NCBI RefSeq assembly: GCF_014337155.1
Contig: NZ_CP060632.1
Location: forward strand, 784,501 to 848,500
DNA: 64,000 nt
Reading direction: 5' to 3'
DNA from: Wujia chipingensis
Lineage (GTDB): Bacteria; Bacillota; Clostridia; Lachnospirales; Lachnospiraceae
The translations under genes and the position numbers were made by a program. Positions 34,369 to 43,155 of the stretch are shown piece by piece. Positions within the stretch are counted from its first letter, which is position 1, and each line of letters opens with the position of its first letter. Under the pieces are notes generated by a model. The model had not been told where the DNA came from. It ran no database searches and worked only from the letters and a program-made list of their open reading frames with translations.

Positions 34369-35289
34369 ATGAGTGATACAAGGAAAGATGTCGTGATTAT
34401 CGGTAGCGGTCCCGCAGGTTTATCGGCGGCAGTCTATGCGAAACGTGCGTTGCTGGATGTGGCAGTAATCGAGAAGGAAATGTTCAGCGGCGGACAGATT
34501 GTCACAACCGACCGTGTGGATAATCTGCTTGGCTTCTACGGAACAAATGGCTATGATCTGTCAGTAAAGTTCCGGGAACATGCAGATGCGCTGGAGGTTC
34601 CATTTATGGAGGGTACGGTGACGGACATTGCCAATCAGGATGATTACAAGGAAGTGCATCTGGAAGATGGCAGTGTGATCGAGACAACAGCAGTAATTGT
34701 AGCGACTGGTGCGACCCATCGAAAGCTTGGCGTGGAAGGCGAGGCAAAGTTTGCCGGCGCCGGTGTTTCATACTGTGCAACCTGTGACGGTGCATTTTTC
34801 AGGAATAAAACGGTGGCCGTTGTCGGTGGCGGTGATGTGGCACTTGAAGATGCCCTGTACCTTGCAAATGTATGTGAGAAGGTCTACCTGATTCATCGTC
34901 GTGATGAGCTGCGCGGTGCCAAGGTATTGCAGCAGCGGATCTTCGATGCGGCAAATATCGAATTCCTACCACACACCGAAGTACGAAAGATCTGTGGTGA
35001 GAACATGGTTGACCATATCGTGATCGAGGATAACCGGACAGAAGAAAAACGAGATCTCGCATTATCCGGCATCTTTATCGCGGTTGGCATGCAGCCACAG
35101 ACTGCACTTGTAAAAGAGGTCGTAGAGATGGAGAACGGCTATATCCGTGCCGGTGAGGACTGCCGCACAAATATACCATTTCTATATGCAATCGGAGATG
35201 TGCGCACCAAGACTGTCCGCCAGATCGCAACTGCAATCGGAGATGGTGCTGCTGTGATCGCGTCACTCGAACACGATCTGTTACAGTAA
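34369..35289 (+). CDS. trxB: Thioredoxin reductase
   Basis: A 306-residue FAD/NADPH enzyme: IIGSGPAGLSAAVYAKRA for FAD, the redox pair CATC in GVSYCATCDGAFF (about 135-138), VVGGGDVALEDALYL for NADPH, and YAIGDVRTK near the end. It reduces thioredoxins such as the one in the sulfur operon. It lies 70 bases after hemL with a TTGGAGG ribosome site and is probably co-transcribed with the siroheme genes. Confidence 0.95.
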   Translation: MSDTRKDVVIIGSGPAGLSAAVYAKRALLDVAVIEKEMFSGGQIVTTDRVDNLLGFYGTNGYDLSVKFREHADALEVPFMEGTVTDIANQDDYKEVHLEDGSVIETTAVIVATGATHRKLGVEGEAKFAGAGVSYCATCDGAFFRNKTVAVVGGGDVALEDALYLANVCEKVYLIHRRDELRGAKVLQQRIFDAANIEFLPHTEVRKICGENMVDHIVIEDNRTEEKRDLALSGIFIAVGMQPQTALVKEVVEMENGYIRAGEDCRTNIPFLYAIGDVRTKTVRQIATAIGDGAAVIASLEHDLLQ

Positions 35290-35312
35290 ACATGTAGAGA
35301 AATTTCCATACA

Positions 35313-35341
35313 TTGACAATCCTACCCACAAGATATATAAT
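35313..35341 (+). promoter_or_regulatory. Consensus promoter for the murT leader
   Basis: TTGACA (35313-35318) and TATAAT (35336-35341) with an exact 17-base spacer, both perfect consensus. It would start a transcript near 35348, giving a leader of about 410 bases before murT. Confidence 0.85.
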
Positions 35342-35374
35342 GTCTTGGATTTTACACAGTAGATATTGTACTTT

Positions 35375-35430
35375 CATACAAAAATCAAGGCAAAACAAGA
35401 CAGGATTGTCTTGTGTTAGGATTTTGTATG
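35375..35430 (+). repeat. Hairpin in the murT leader
   Basis: Outer arms CATACAAAAATC (35375) and GATTTTGTATG (35420), and inner perfect stem ACAAGACA-GGAT-TGTCTTGT (35395-35414). No T tract follows, so it is not an obvious terminator. Confidence 0.65.
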
Positions 35431-35466
35431 TATAGCTGGTTTGTGATGAGGACAAAGAAATCTTCA

Positions 35467-35696
35467 ACATATATTCAAATATAAATTCATGAAATATATA
35501 TGTTTGGAACTTAGAAGTCCTTGATGTTCTTTCAGAGTGCAGCCATGTTTGAACACGATGTTCAAACAAGCCGCCACTGAGCCATGGATGGCGAATTGGC
35601 GGCGATGGCGGACATAGAGAAAAAGAAAATTAAGAACATCTAGTACTTCTTAGTTTCAATACATCATATATGAAATGAATTTGTATTTGGATATAT
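35467..35696 (+). ncRNA. Giant imperfect hairpin upstream of murT (structured RNA or MITE)
   Basis: Two arms of about 64 bases (35467-35530 and 35633-35696) are near-complementary over their full length, with several G-U type differences. Between them are a perfect 9-bp hairpin TGTTTGAAC-ACGAT-GTTCAAACA (35546-35568) and a nested hairpin GCCGCCA/TGGCGGC (35570-35603) enclosing GCCAT/ATGGC. The element fills most of the 467-base gap between trxB and murT and would be transcribed from the promoter at 35313. It may be a miniature inverted-repeat element, a leader RNA or an independent ncRNA. Confidence 0.65.
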
Positions 35697-35756
35697 GAGG
35701 AGAAAAGTTTATCTCATCACACACCAGCGAGGTTCAAAAGGAAAAAGGAGACAATC

Positions 35757-37130
35757 ATGTCGAAGTTACGTTATCATATCGCAGTCATGGCTGCAAAATT
35801 CAGCAAAGTCATCATCCGCCTTTCGGGGCGCAACGGCACGCACACCCCGGGCGTTGTTGCGAGAAAAATCTGCCCGGATTTCATGGCGCAGGCACCGAAG
35901 GCACCGCTCTGTATCTGCGTGACAGGTACGAACGGTAAGACGACCGTATCAAACATGCTGACCGATATGCTGGAGAAGGAAGGCAAGAAGGTAGTCAGCA
36001 ACCGGACCGGTTCGAATATCGTGCCGGGCTGTGTGACAAACCTGTTGAACAGCGTCAACTGGCTTGGCAGATGCCGCGTGGACGCAACTGTATTTGAGGT
36101 GGACGAGCGTGCATCCCGTCTGATTCTTCCATATGTAAAGCCGGATTATCTCGTCGTGACGAACCTGTTCCGTGATTCACTGAAGCGAAACGCACATCCG
36201 GATTACATTTTCAGTGTCATTGACACATACTGCCCGGACACAACGAAGCTGATCTTAAATGCAGATGAGCAGTGCAGCAGCAACTTAAAGCCGAATAGTG
36301 AGCATGTTTATTTCGGAATCGGAAAGCAGGACGATGACAAGACGGAGCCATACAACCTGATCGCTGATTATACATTGTGTCCAAAATGCGGTACGAAGCT
36401 GAAGTTCAACTACCTTCGTTATCATCATATTGGAAATGCTTATTGTCCAAACTGCGATTACAAGTCTGCAGATGCAGATTATCTTGCAACGAAGGTCGAC
36501 AAGGAAGGCAAGAAGTTAATTGTCCGTGAAAAGGATGGAAATGAGATCGAATACGCACTGATCCATGATGCGTTGTTTAATATTTATAATGAATTGACTG
36601 TAATTACGATGATGCGGGAGCTTGGATATTCTTCCGATGAGGTGAAGAAGCGGATCGCAGAGATCCATGTGCCGGAATCCCGTTACAGCGAGACGAAGGT
36701 CGGAAATGTGACAGTCGTTCAGGCACTCAGCAAAGGACAGAGCGCAGTCAGCTCCTGCCGTACGTTCGAGTATGTGGCAGAAGAGCCTGGTAAGAAGGTC
36801 ATCATGATCGCAGAGGATGACTTCAGCGACAGACAGAAGAGTATCGAGTTTATCGGCTGGATCTACGACCTTGAATACGAGCAGTTTGCAAGAGACGATG
36901 TAATGCAGGTAGTCTGCTGTGGACCAAGATGTCTCGATCACCGTGTGCGTGCGCTGATCGCCGGAATCCCGGAGGAGAAGATCGCGTGGGATCTCGATGA
37001 GGTTGCAGCGGTCGATAAAGTAAAGTTAGAGGGCGTTGATAAGGTATATATCTTATACGACTGCGATACCTATGGTATTTCCTGCAAGATGAAGCAGAAG
37101 CTTTTGAAGAGACTGGAGGATGAAAAATAA
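35757..37130 (+). CDS. murT: MurT-like Mur ligase (lipid II isoglutaminyl synthase ligase subunit)
   Basis: A 457-residue Mur-ligase-fold protein: ATP loop VTGTNGKTTVSNML (about 61-74), then the MurT-specific zinc ribbon CPKCGTKLKF ... CPNCDYKS (about 205-240), and a DUF1727 C-terminal domain with IGWIYDLEYE. MurT with GatD amidates D-glutamate of lipid II. AAAAGGAG precedes the ATG. The downstream GatD-like gene begins at the murT stop (TAATG), so a complex is expected. Confidence 0.9.
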   Translation: MSKLRYHIAVMAAKFSKVIIRLSGRNGTHTPGVVARKICPDFMAQAPKAPLCICVTGTNGKTTVSNMLTDMLEKEGKKVVSNRTGSNIVPGCVTNLLNSVNWLGRCRVDATVFEVDERASRLILPYVKPDYLVVTNLFRDSLKRNAHPDYIFSVIDTYCPDTTKLILNADEQCSSNLKPNSEHVYFGIGKQDDDKTEPYNLIADYTLCPKCGTKLKFNYLRYHHIGNAYCPNCDYKSADADYLATKVDKEGKKLIVREKDGNEIEYALIHDALFNIYNELTVITMMRELGYSSDEVKKRIAEIHVPESRYSETKVGNVTVVQALSKGQSAVSSCRTFEYVAEEPGKKVIMIAEDDFSDRQKSIEFIGWIYDLEYEQFARDDVMQVVCCGPRCLDHRVRALIAGIPEEKIAWDLDEVAAVDKVKLEGVDKVYILYDCDTYGISCKMKQKLLKRLEDEK

Positions 37131-37843
37131 TGAAGATTGAAATCCTTTATCCGGAGCTTTGTACCTTATATGGTGACAAAGGAAATATGCAATACTTGAA
37201 GCTCTGCTTACCGGATGCAGAATTTGTAGAGACAACATTGAATGCGAAGCCTCTGTTTTTGACAGAGGATATTGATCTGGTATATATGTGCTCGATGAGC
37301 GAGAAGAGTCAGGAAGTGATTTTGAGCCGTCTGCTTCCTTTGAAGGAAGAGATCTTCCGTGCATTTGATGCAGAGAAGACAGTATTCTTCTTCGTTGGAA
37401 ATGCGCTCGAACTGCTTGGCAAATACATCAAGCGGGAAGATGGCAGCAAGGTGGAAGCTCTGGCGTACTTAAACAGCTATTCGGTCAGACAAACCCCGAA
37501 CCGTTTCAATACATTGATGAAGGCAAAATTCGATGATATTACATTGCTTGGTTATACAAGCCGTTTCTCCCATACATTTGGAATCCCGGAGCAGGAGAGC
37601 TTTTGTAAGGTTGAGATGGGAACTGGTATGAATCCGAAGTCGGTATTTGAAGGTATCCGCAAAGGAAAGATTCTTGCGACTTACATGCTTGGACCAATCC
37701 TTGTAGCAAACCCGGATTTCACACATTACCTTCTGCGTATGTTAGGCGCAGATATGGAGAAAATACCGTATGAAGATGCGATGCGGGATGCCTATAACCA
37801 GAAAATGAAGGAGTTTGAAAAGCCGGATTTGGAATTATCTTAA
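37130..37843 (+). CDS. GatD-like protein lacking the glutaminase catalytic residues
   Basis: A 237-residue homologue of GatD: LYPELCTLYGDKGNMQYLKL at the N-terminus, TPNRF, and TYMLGPILVANPDF near the end align with the family. GatD enzymes have a nucleophilic Cys in ICGGFQLLG and a His in YxHGPIL. Here the same places read FVGNALELLG and YMLGPIL, so both are absent. It cannot release ammonia from glutamine by the usual chemistry. It may be a structural partner of MurT, using free ammonia or another amine, or a regulator. Confidence 0.85.
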   Translation: MKIEILYPELCTLYGDKGNMQYLKLCLPDAEFVETTLNAKPLFLTEDIDLVYMCSMSEKSQEVILSRLLPLKEEIFRAFDAEKTVFFFVGNALELLGKYIKREDGSKVEALAYLNSYSVRQTPNRFNTLMKAKFDDITLLGYTSRFSHTFGIPEQESFCKVEMGTGMNPKSVFEGIRKGKILATYMLGPILVANPDFTHYLLRMLGADMEKIPYEDAMRDAYNQKMKEFEKPDLELS

Positions 37844-37859
37844 GTCTGAAATACAGAAT

Positions 37860-37893
37860 TCATTCTTTTTTCACTTGCGAAGTGAGAGAATGA
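37860..37893 (+). repeat. Hairpin after the GatD-like gene
   Basis: TCATTCT ... AGAATGA encloses TCACTT-GCG-AAGTGA. There is no T tract after it on the + strand, so its role (attenuator or mRNA stabiliser) is unclear. Confidence 0.45.
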
Positions 37894-37954
37894 GGAGTAT
37901 ATTATAGCTTGATTATGAAGAAAATGAGTCACACAGAGTAGGAGGTACGAGTGT

Positions 37955-39196
37955 ATGACTGACGTTGAAGTATTTGAGAATTATGAATCAGAGGTACGTT
38001 CTTATTGTAGAAGCTTCCCTGCGGTCTTTACGACTTCAAAGGGTTCGATCATGAAGGATGAGAACGGAAAGGAATATATAGATTTCTTCTGCGGAGCAGG
38101 AGCCTTAAACTATGGACATAACAATGACTATATTAAGGAAAAGATGGTTGCATACCTGATGAGTGATGGAATTATGCATTCGATGGATATGATGACTGTT
38201 CCGAAGAAAGAGTTTTTGCAGTTCTTTGAAGAAAAGGTGTTACAGCCAAGAGGATTGAATTTCAAGGTAATGTTCCCTGGACCAACCGGAACCAATGGCG
38301 TAGAGGCTGCATTGAAGTTGGCGCGTAAAGTAAAGAAGAGAAATCAGATCTGGGCACTCATGGGATGTTTCCATGGTATGACACTTGGCGCATTGTCTCT
38401 CACAAGTGATGCGGGCAGCCGTGGCGGCGCAGGTGTATGTCTGAATGATGTTACACATATTCCGGCACCATATATGTTCCCGGAGCTTGATACAATCAAA
38501 TATATGGAGACATTGCTTACGGACGACCACTCAGGTGTGGAGAAACCGGCAGCAATCATTATCGAGACCGTACAGGCAGAAGGAGGCGTGCATGTATTTT
38601 CCAATGAATATCTGCAGGGTGTCCGTGCGTTGTGCGATAAGTATGATATTTTGATGATCGTGGATGATATTCAGGTAGGCTGTGCGAGAACAGGAACCTT
38701 CTTCTCGTTCGAGCGTGCAGGTATCGTACCGGATATGTTCGTAATGTCGAAGTCCATCGGTGGATATGGTATGCCATTTGCTCTGACAATGTTCAAGCCG
38801 GAGTTAGATATCTGGTCACCGGGCGAGCACAACGGAACGTTCCGTGGCAACCAGCTTTCTATGGTTGCAGCGAAGGCAGGACTGGAATATATGCTTGACC
38901 ATAAGGTTGAGGCTGAGGTAAAGCGCAAAGAGGGAATCATCCGCAAATATATGGATGAGAACATTGCAAGACCGGGTGTGGAGATCCGGGGAATCGGCTG
39001 TATCTGGGGCGTCCAGGTTGCAGATGGAAAGCTTGCTTTGGCAATCTGTAACAAGTGCTTTGAAAAGGGATTGATCATGGAACGTGCAGGCCGAGATAAC
39101 AATGTGTTGAAGCTGATGCCGGCGCTTGTGGCAACGGATGACGAATTGATGCGCGGACTGGATATCATCAGAGATTCAATGAATGAATTGATGTAA
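37955..39196 (+). CDS. EctB-like class III aminotransferase (diaminobutyrate-2-oxoglutarate type)
   Basis: A 413-residue PLP aminotransferase. Motifs are FCGAGALNYGHNND, MFPGPTGTNGVEAALKLAR, GCFHGMTLGALSLT, the PLP aspartate in IVDDIQVGCARTG and the PLP lysine in MSKSIGGYGMPFA; these are characteristic of EctB. No ectA or ectC is nearby, so ectoine is unlikely. Formation of 2,4-diaminobutyrate for another use is possible. A strong terminator follows. TAGGAGGT precedes the start. Confidence 0.85.
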   Translation: MTDVEVFENYESEVRSYCRSFPAVFTTSKGSIMKDENGKEYIDFFCGAGALNYGHNNDYIKEKMVAYLMSDGIMHSMDMMTVPKKEFLQFFEEKVLQPRGLNFKVMFPGPTGTNGVEAALKLARKVKKRNQIWALMGCFHGMTLGALSLTSDAGSRGGAGVCLNDVTHIPAPYMFPELDTIKYMETLLTDDHSGVEKPAAIIIETVQAEGGVHVFSNEYLQGVRALCDKYDILMIVDDIQVGCARTGTFFSFERAGIVPDMFVMSKSIGGYGMPFALTMFKPELDIWSPGEHNGTFRGNQLSMVAAKAGLEYMLDHKVEAEVKRKEGIIRKYMDENIARPGVEIRGIGCIWGVQVADGKLALAICNKCFEKGLIMERAGRDNNVLKLMPALVATDDELMRGLDIIRDSMNELM

Positions 39197-39230
39197 GAAT
39201 TGTACAGAGATAATCTGTGAAGAAAGTAAA

Positions 39231-39274
39231 TCGAGCAGGATGTATGAACCTGCTCGATTGTGTTTTATTTTAGA
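39231..39274 (+). terminator. Terminator after the aminotransferase
   Basis: A perfect 9-bp stem TCGAGCAGG / CCTGCTCGA (39231-39239 with 39249-39257) with a T-rich tail. An ATG at 39240, in frame with alr, lies in its loop and is not a start. Confidence 0.88.
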
Positions 39275-39317
39275 TAATTTTGATGTACTTGAAAAATGGA
39301 AAGGTATGATAGATTGT

Positions 39318-40451
39318 ATGGAACCTTGGATGGGAAGAACAGCAGCCGTCGTAGATCTTGGTATGCTGAAAAATAACTTAGCAGAGATCCGCAAGAAATT
39401 AAAGCCGGGTGTCGAACTCATGGCGGTTTTAAAGGGTGACGGATACCGGCACGGCGCGGAAGGATTGTATCCGACATTGAAAGCCTGCGGCGTGACCAAC
39501 TATGCGGTTGCACTGTGGAGCGAGGGTGTTGCCTTGCGGGAGCATGGCGCGACAGAGCCGATTCTTGTGCTTGGAGATACCAGAGATTATGACTTAGATG
39601 AGGCAGTCCGTTACAATCTGGACTTTCCAGTATTCTCGGTGGAATATGCGAAGACGGTTGCCGAGGCAGCGAAACGGCAGGGCAGAAAGCAGAATATACA
39701 GATCAAGCTCGACACCGGAATGAGCCGGATCGGGTTCCCGGATAACGATGAGACGCTTGAAGCAATCAAGGAGATTTCACAGATGGAATCCCTGAATATG
39801 ACAGGCATTTTCACGCATTTTGCACGTGCAGATGAGTACGATCATAAGAGTGCAGGGAAGCAGCTTGACCGCTTTCTGCGTATGACAGAGAAGTTAAAGG
39901 AAATGGGGATCACATTTCCGAAGTATCATGTGGCGAACAGCCCGGCGATTTTGCTGATGCCGGATTCGCAGCTCGATATGGTACGTGCCGGAGATATCTT
40001 ATATGGCTTGAATCCAATCGACGAAGAAGGGTTCAAAAAAGAGAACTTCAAGGAGATTTTGAGCTGGTACACGTATGTGGTTATGGTGAAGGAGGTTCCG
40101 ACAGGAACGGAGGTTGGTTATGGCGGCACATTCGTGACGAAGCGTCCGACGAAGATCGCAACCCTGCCGGTTGGATTTGCGGATGGATACCGGAGAGATC
40201 TGTCGAACCGAGGAAAGGTGCTGATCCGTGGACAGGAAGCACCGATCATCGGAAGAGTCTGTATGGATCAGTGTATGGTCGATGTGACAGATATCCCGGA
40301 TGTACAGAGAAACGATCAGGTGACGCTACTTGGCGGAGACCTTTCCATCCAGTGGATGGCAGATCTGCTTCAGACAAATGTCGATGAGATTGTATGCAAT
40401 ATCTCCCAGCGTGTACCGCGTGTCTATATTGATTCCACACAGGAATCATAA
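39318..40451 (+). CDS. alr: Alanine racemase
   Basis: A 377-residue fold-type III PLP enzyme making D-alanine. The PLP lysine segment is VLKGDGYRHGAEG (family usually KADAYGHG), the substrate loop is KLDTGMSRIGF, the catalytic tyrosine lies in EVGYGGTF, and GRVCMDQCMVDVTD is conserved. The start is uncertain: ATGs at 39306, 39318 and 39330 all lack an ideal ribosome site, and 39318 gives the usual distance to the first strand. It lies 24 bases upstream of a flippase gene. Confidence 0.9.
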   Translation: MEPWMGRTAAVVDLGMLKNNLAEIRKKLKPGVELMAVLKGDGYRHGAEGLYPTLKACGVTNYAVALWSEGVALREHGATEPILVLGDTRDYDLDEAVRYNLDFPVFSVEYAKTVAEAAKRQGRKQNIQIKLDTGMSRIGFPDNDETLEAIKEISQMESLNMTGIFTHFARADEYDHKSAGKQLDRFLRMTEKLKEMGITFPKYHVANSPAILLMPDSQLDMVRAGDILYGLNPIDEEGFKKENFKEILSWYTYVVMVKEVPTGTEVGYGGTFVTKRPTKIATLPVGFADGYRRDLSNRGKVLIRGQEAPIIGRVCMDQCMVDVTDIPDVQRNDQVTLLGGDLSIQWMADLLQTNVDEIVCNISQRVPRVYIDSTQES

Positions 40452-40475
40452 GTTCGTAGTAGAAAGAGGAAAGTT

Positions 40476-42005
40476 ATGCAACAGGAAACCCGTGTAAGAA
40501 ATGCCTCGCGAAATGTTGTGTTTGGCATGTTTTTGAAAGGCTATCAGATACTGCTTCCATTTATCATGCGTACAGCAATTATGTACTACATGGGCGATGG
40601 GTATCTCGGCTTAAACAGCTTGTTTGGTTCGGTGCTGTGGGTGTTGAACCTTGCGGAGTTGGGCGTTGGTTCAGCGATGGTTTATTCCATGTACCAGCCG
40701 ATTATCGACAATGATAAAGAGCAGATCTGCGCGTTGTTAAAATTATATCAGAAATATTACCGGATCATCGGACTGGTAATCGCAGTCGTTGGCGGAATTC
40801 TGACGCCGTTTATTCCGTATCTTGTAAAGAGTGATATGCCGGAGGGCGTGAGCATCTATGTCGTGTATCTGCTCAATCTGTTCTGTACCTGTATGTCGTA
40901 CTGGCTGCTCGCGTACAAGAACAGTCTGCTGACTGCACACCAGAGAAATGATGTAGCGAGCAAGGTCATGCTTGTGACGAATACGTTCCAGTATGCGGCA
41001 CAGTTAGTTGTCGTTATGACAATCGGTGATTATTATATCTATCTGATTGTACAGATCTTCACACAGATCGTTACGAATCTGGTAACGGCATATTTTGCGA
41101 ATAAGATGTATCCGGAATATAAGGCAGTCGGAAAGCTGCCGAAGGAGACAGTAAAGAAAATCAATAACCGTATCAGAGATCTCTTCACCATGAAGGTGGG
41201 ACAGGTCATTGTATCTTCGGCGGATACGATTGTTATATCTGCATTTTTAGGACTTGCAGCGAATGCATTTTACAACAATTATTACTATGTGCTGACTGCG
41301 GTAACCGGAATCATGAATGTGGTGTTTGTATCGTGTACCGCAGGTATCGGAAACAGCATTCTGGTGGAGACGGAAGAAAAAAATTATACGGATTTGAAGA
41401 AGCTTTCATTTATCATTATGTGGCTTGCAGGTATGTGCAGTGCGGTTATGCTCTGTCTGTATCAGCCGTTCATGCGGCTCTGGGTAACAGAGAAGCGAAT
41501 GCTTCCATTTGCAGTCGTTGTTTGCATGGTTGTGTATTTCTTCATCAGCCAGGTAAACCAGATTCTGATCACTTACAAAGATGCAGCGGGAATCTGGCAT
41601 GAAGACCGGTTCCGTCCACTTGTGACGGCACTTGTGAATCTGGTGCTGAATATTATTCTTGTACAGTTTATTGGTATCTATGGTGTTATCCTGTCTACCG
41701 TTATTTCGGTGCTGGCTGTTGGTATGCCGTGGATTCTGCACAACCTGTTTACGGTATTATTTAAGCGGAATGCATGGGAATATATACGGAAGCTTCTGTA
41801 TTATACAATCGTGACAACGATTGTATGTACACTTACCTATTTGGTTGCAAGCCAGATACCGGGCGTTGGAATTCTGGCGCTGATCCTGAAGGCAATCGTG
41901 TCTGTGATCGTGTCAAATCTGTTGATGTTTGTGGCTTATTTCAAGATGGGAGAGTTTGCAGAAGTAAAGAAACTTGTGATACGCGTATTGAAGAGACAGG
42001 CTTAA
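40476..42005 (+). CDS. Polysaccharide/oligosaccharide flippase (Wzx/MATE-like)
   Basis: A 509-residue integral membrane protein with about 12-14 helices. The N-terminal NVVFGMFLKGYQILLPF and LNSLFGSVLWVLNLAELGVGS stretches resemble the polysaccharide transporter (PST) family of the MOP superfamily. It likely moves a lipid-linked sugar across the membrane. No glycosyltransferase is nearby. GAAAGAGG precedes the start. Substrate unknown. Confidence 0.8.
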   Translation: MQQETRVRNASRNVVFGMFLKGYQILLPFIMRTAIMYYMGDGYLGLNSLFGSVLWVLNLAELGVGSAMVYSMYQPIIDNDKEQICALLKLYQKYYRIIGLVIAVVGGILTPFIPYLVKSDMPEGVSIYVVYLLNLFCTCMSYWLLAYKNSLLTAHQRNDVASKVMLVTNTFQYAAQLVVVMTIGDYYIYLIVQIFTQIVTNLVTAYFANKMYPEYKAVGKLPKETVKKINNRIRDLFTMKVGQVIVSSADTIVISAFLGLAANAFYNNYYYVLTAVTGIMNVVFVSCTAGIGNSILVETEEKNYTDLKKLSFIIMWLAGMCSAVMLCLYQPFMRLWVTEKRMLPFAVVVCMVVYFFISQVNQILITYKDAAGIWHEDRFRPLVTALVNLVLNIILVQFIGIYGVILSTVISVLAVGMPWILHNLFTVLFKRNAWEYIRKLLYYTIVTTIVCTLTYLVASQIPGVGILALILKAIVSVIVSNLLMFVAYFKMGEFAEVKKLVIRVLKRQA

Positions 42006-42045
42006 TGTGGGGCGGCAGCAACCATGTGAGCGGGAAGGAGAACAT

Positions 42046-43074
42046 ATGAGGAAGTTAAAATTATGGGTGGCGTGTGCGATGGCGGCAGCGATGCTTGCAC
42101 TGACTGCATGCGGAAAAGAAGATAAACTGGTGCTTGTGACAACCGAAGCGGCAGCGTCACAGAGTGATGCGACAACGACCGAAGATATTCTGGCAGATAT
42201 CCGGGAGGAAGCAGAGAATACAACGGAAGAGGAAAAGAAGCGCGAACCCGCTTCAGAGGAAGATAAGAAGGTCACGATGGAAGCAATCTATGATGCAAAC
42301 AAAGGGGATACATTGCTTGCGGGTGGAAACAATTACAGCTTGAATACAATCTATTACAGTGATGGTGTTGAGGTGTATTCGGAATATCAGTTCCTTGGGT
42401 TTGCCGAGGACGGCACGTATCTGCAGGCGTACGAGGATTCAAATGGAATCGTGCAGGTGCTTGATAAAGAATATGGTTATTGGTATCTGATTGATGAGGA
42501 CAAGACGTGTTATGCATTGATCTATCCGGAACCAAATGTGGCAGATGCGATCATCAACACGAATCACAACGATATGATTATCTCCCTTACAGAGGCGGAT
42601 CAGACGATCAAGGATATCTACCGTGAGGACGGAGATCTGGTTGTGGAGACAAATTATAAGAATGACAACGCATCTTATGTATTCCAGTATGTTCTGGATG
42701 ACAATTACAAGGTGCTTGAATATTATTGTTACGATGCCAATGGGGAAAAGGTATCATATTCCTGGGTGACAGAAGGAAATTCTTATACATATCCGGAGGC
42801 AATCGCGACCGCACACGAGTCTATGATGACGCGGACAGTTACGTTCAAGATTTTAGAGGGAAAAGGACTGGAGAGCAGTTATACAGTTCCAGTGGACAAA
42901 CCGGTACAGCTTGCATTGCTGGAATATAAAGCATACACGGATGAGGCATGCACGACAACTTGGGAAGAGACCGCCGACGATTCAGGCATGTATACCGATG
43001 AAGTTATCTATCTCAAACGTGAAGGTGCGGACACAACAGAGGGAACAACGGAAGATTCGACGACAAATCCGTAA
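42046..43074 (+). CDS. Lipoprotein of unknown function
   Basis: A 342-residue lipoprotein: signal with lipobox LALTACGKE, then an acidic Thr/Glu-rich linker (TTEDILADIREEAENTTEEE) and a beta-rich domain with many Tyr and Asp. The C-terminus is Thr-rich. Family not recognised. GAAGGAG sets the ATG at 42046. It follows the flippase by 40 bases and may share its transcript. Confidence 0.75.
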   Translation: MRKLKLWVACAMAAAMLALTACGKEDKLVLVTTEAAASQSDATTTEDILADIREEAENTTEEEKKREPASEEDKKVTMEAIYDANKGDTLLAGGNNYSLNTIYYSDGVEVYSEYQFLGFAEDGTYLQAYEDSNGIVQVLDKEYGYWYLIDEDKTCYALIYPEPNVADAIINTNHNDMIISLTEADQTIKDIYREDGDLVVETNYKNDNASYVFQYVLDDNYKVLEYYCYDANGEKVSYSWVTEGNSYTYPEAIATAHESMMTRTVTFKILEGKGLESSYTVPVDKPVQLALLEYKAYTDEACTTTWEETADDSGMYTDEVIYLKREGADTTEGTTEDSTTNP

Positions 43075-43079
43075 ATCTC

Positions 43080-43109
43080 TTTACAAATCAGTGGGATATG
43101 TAGTATACT
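43080..43109 (+). promoter_or_regulatory. Promoter upstream of the FliD-like gene
   Basis: TTTACA (43080-43085) and TATACT (43104-43109) with an 18-base spacer. Confidence 0.55.
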
Positions 43110-43155
43110 ACGGGTAAGAACGAATAGTAGGAGAATGTAAAAAGGAAGTGAGAAT

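Noticed and set aside
37955..39196. Ectoine biosynthesis
   Set aside because: Only an EctB-like gene is present; no ectA or ectC in the window.
39240..39317. Upstream start for alanine racemase
   Set aside because: The ATG at 39240 lies in the loop of a strong terminator hairpin.
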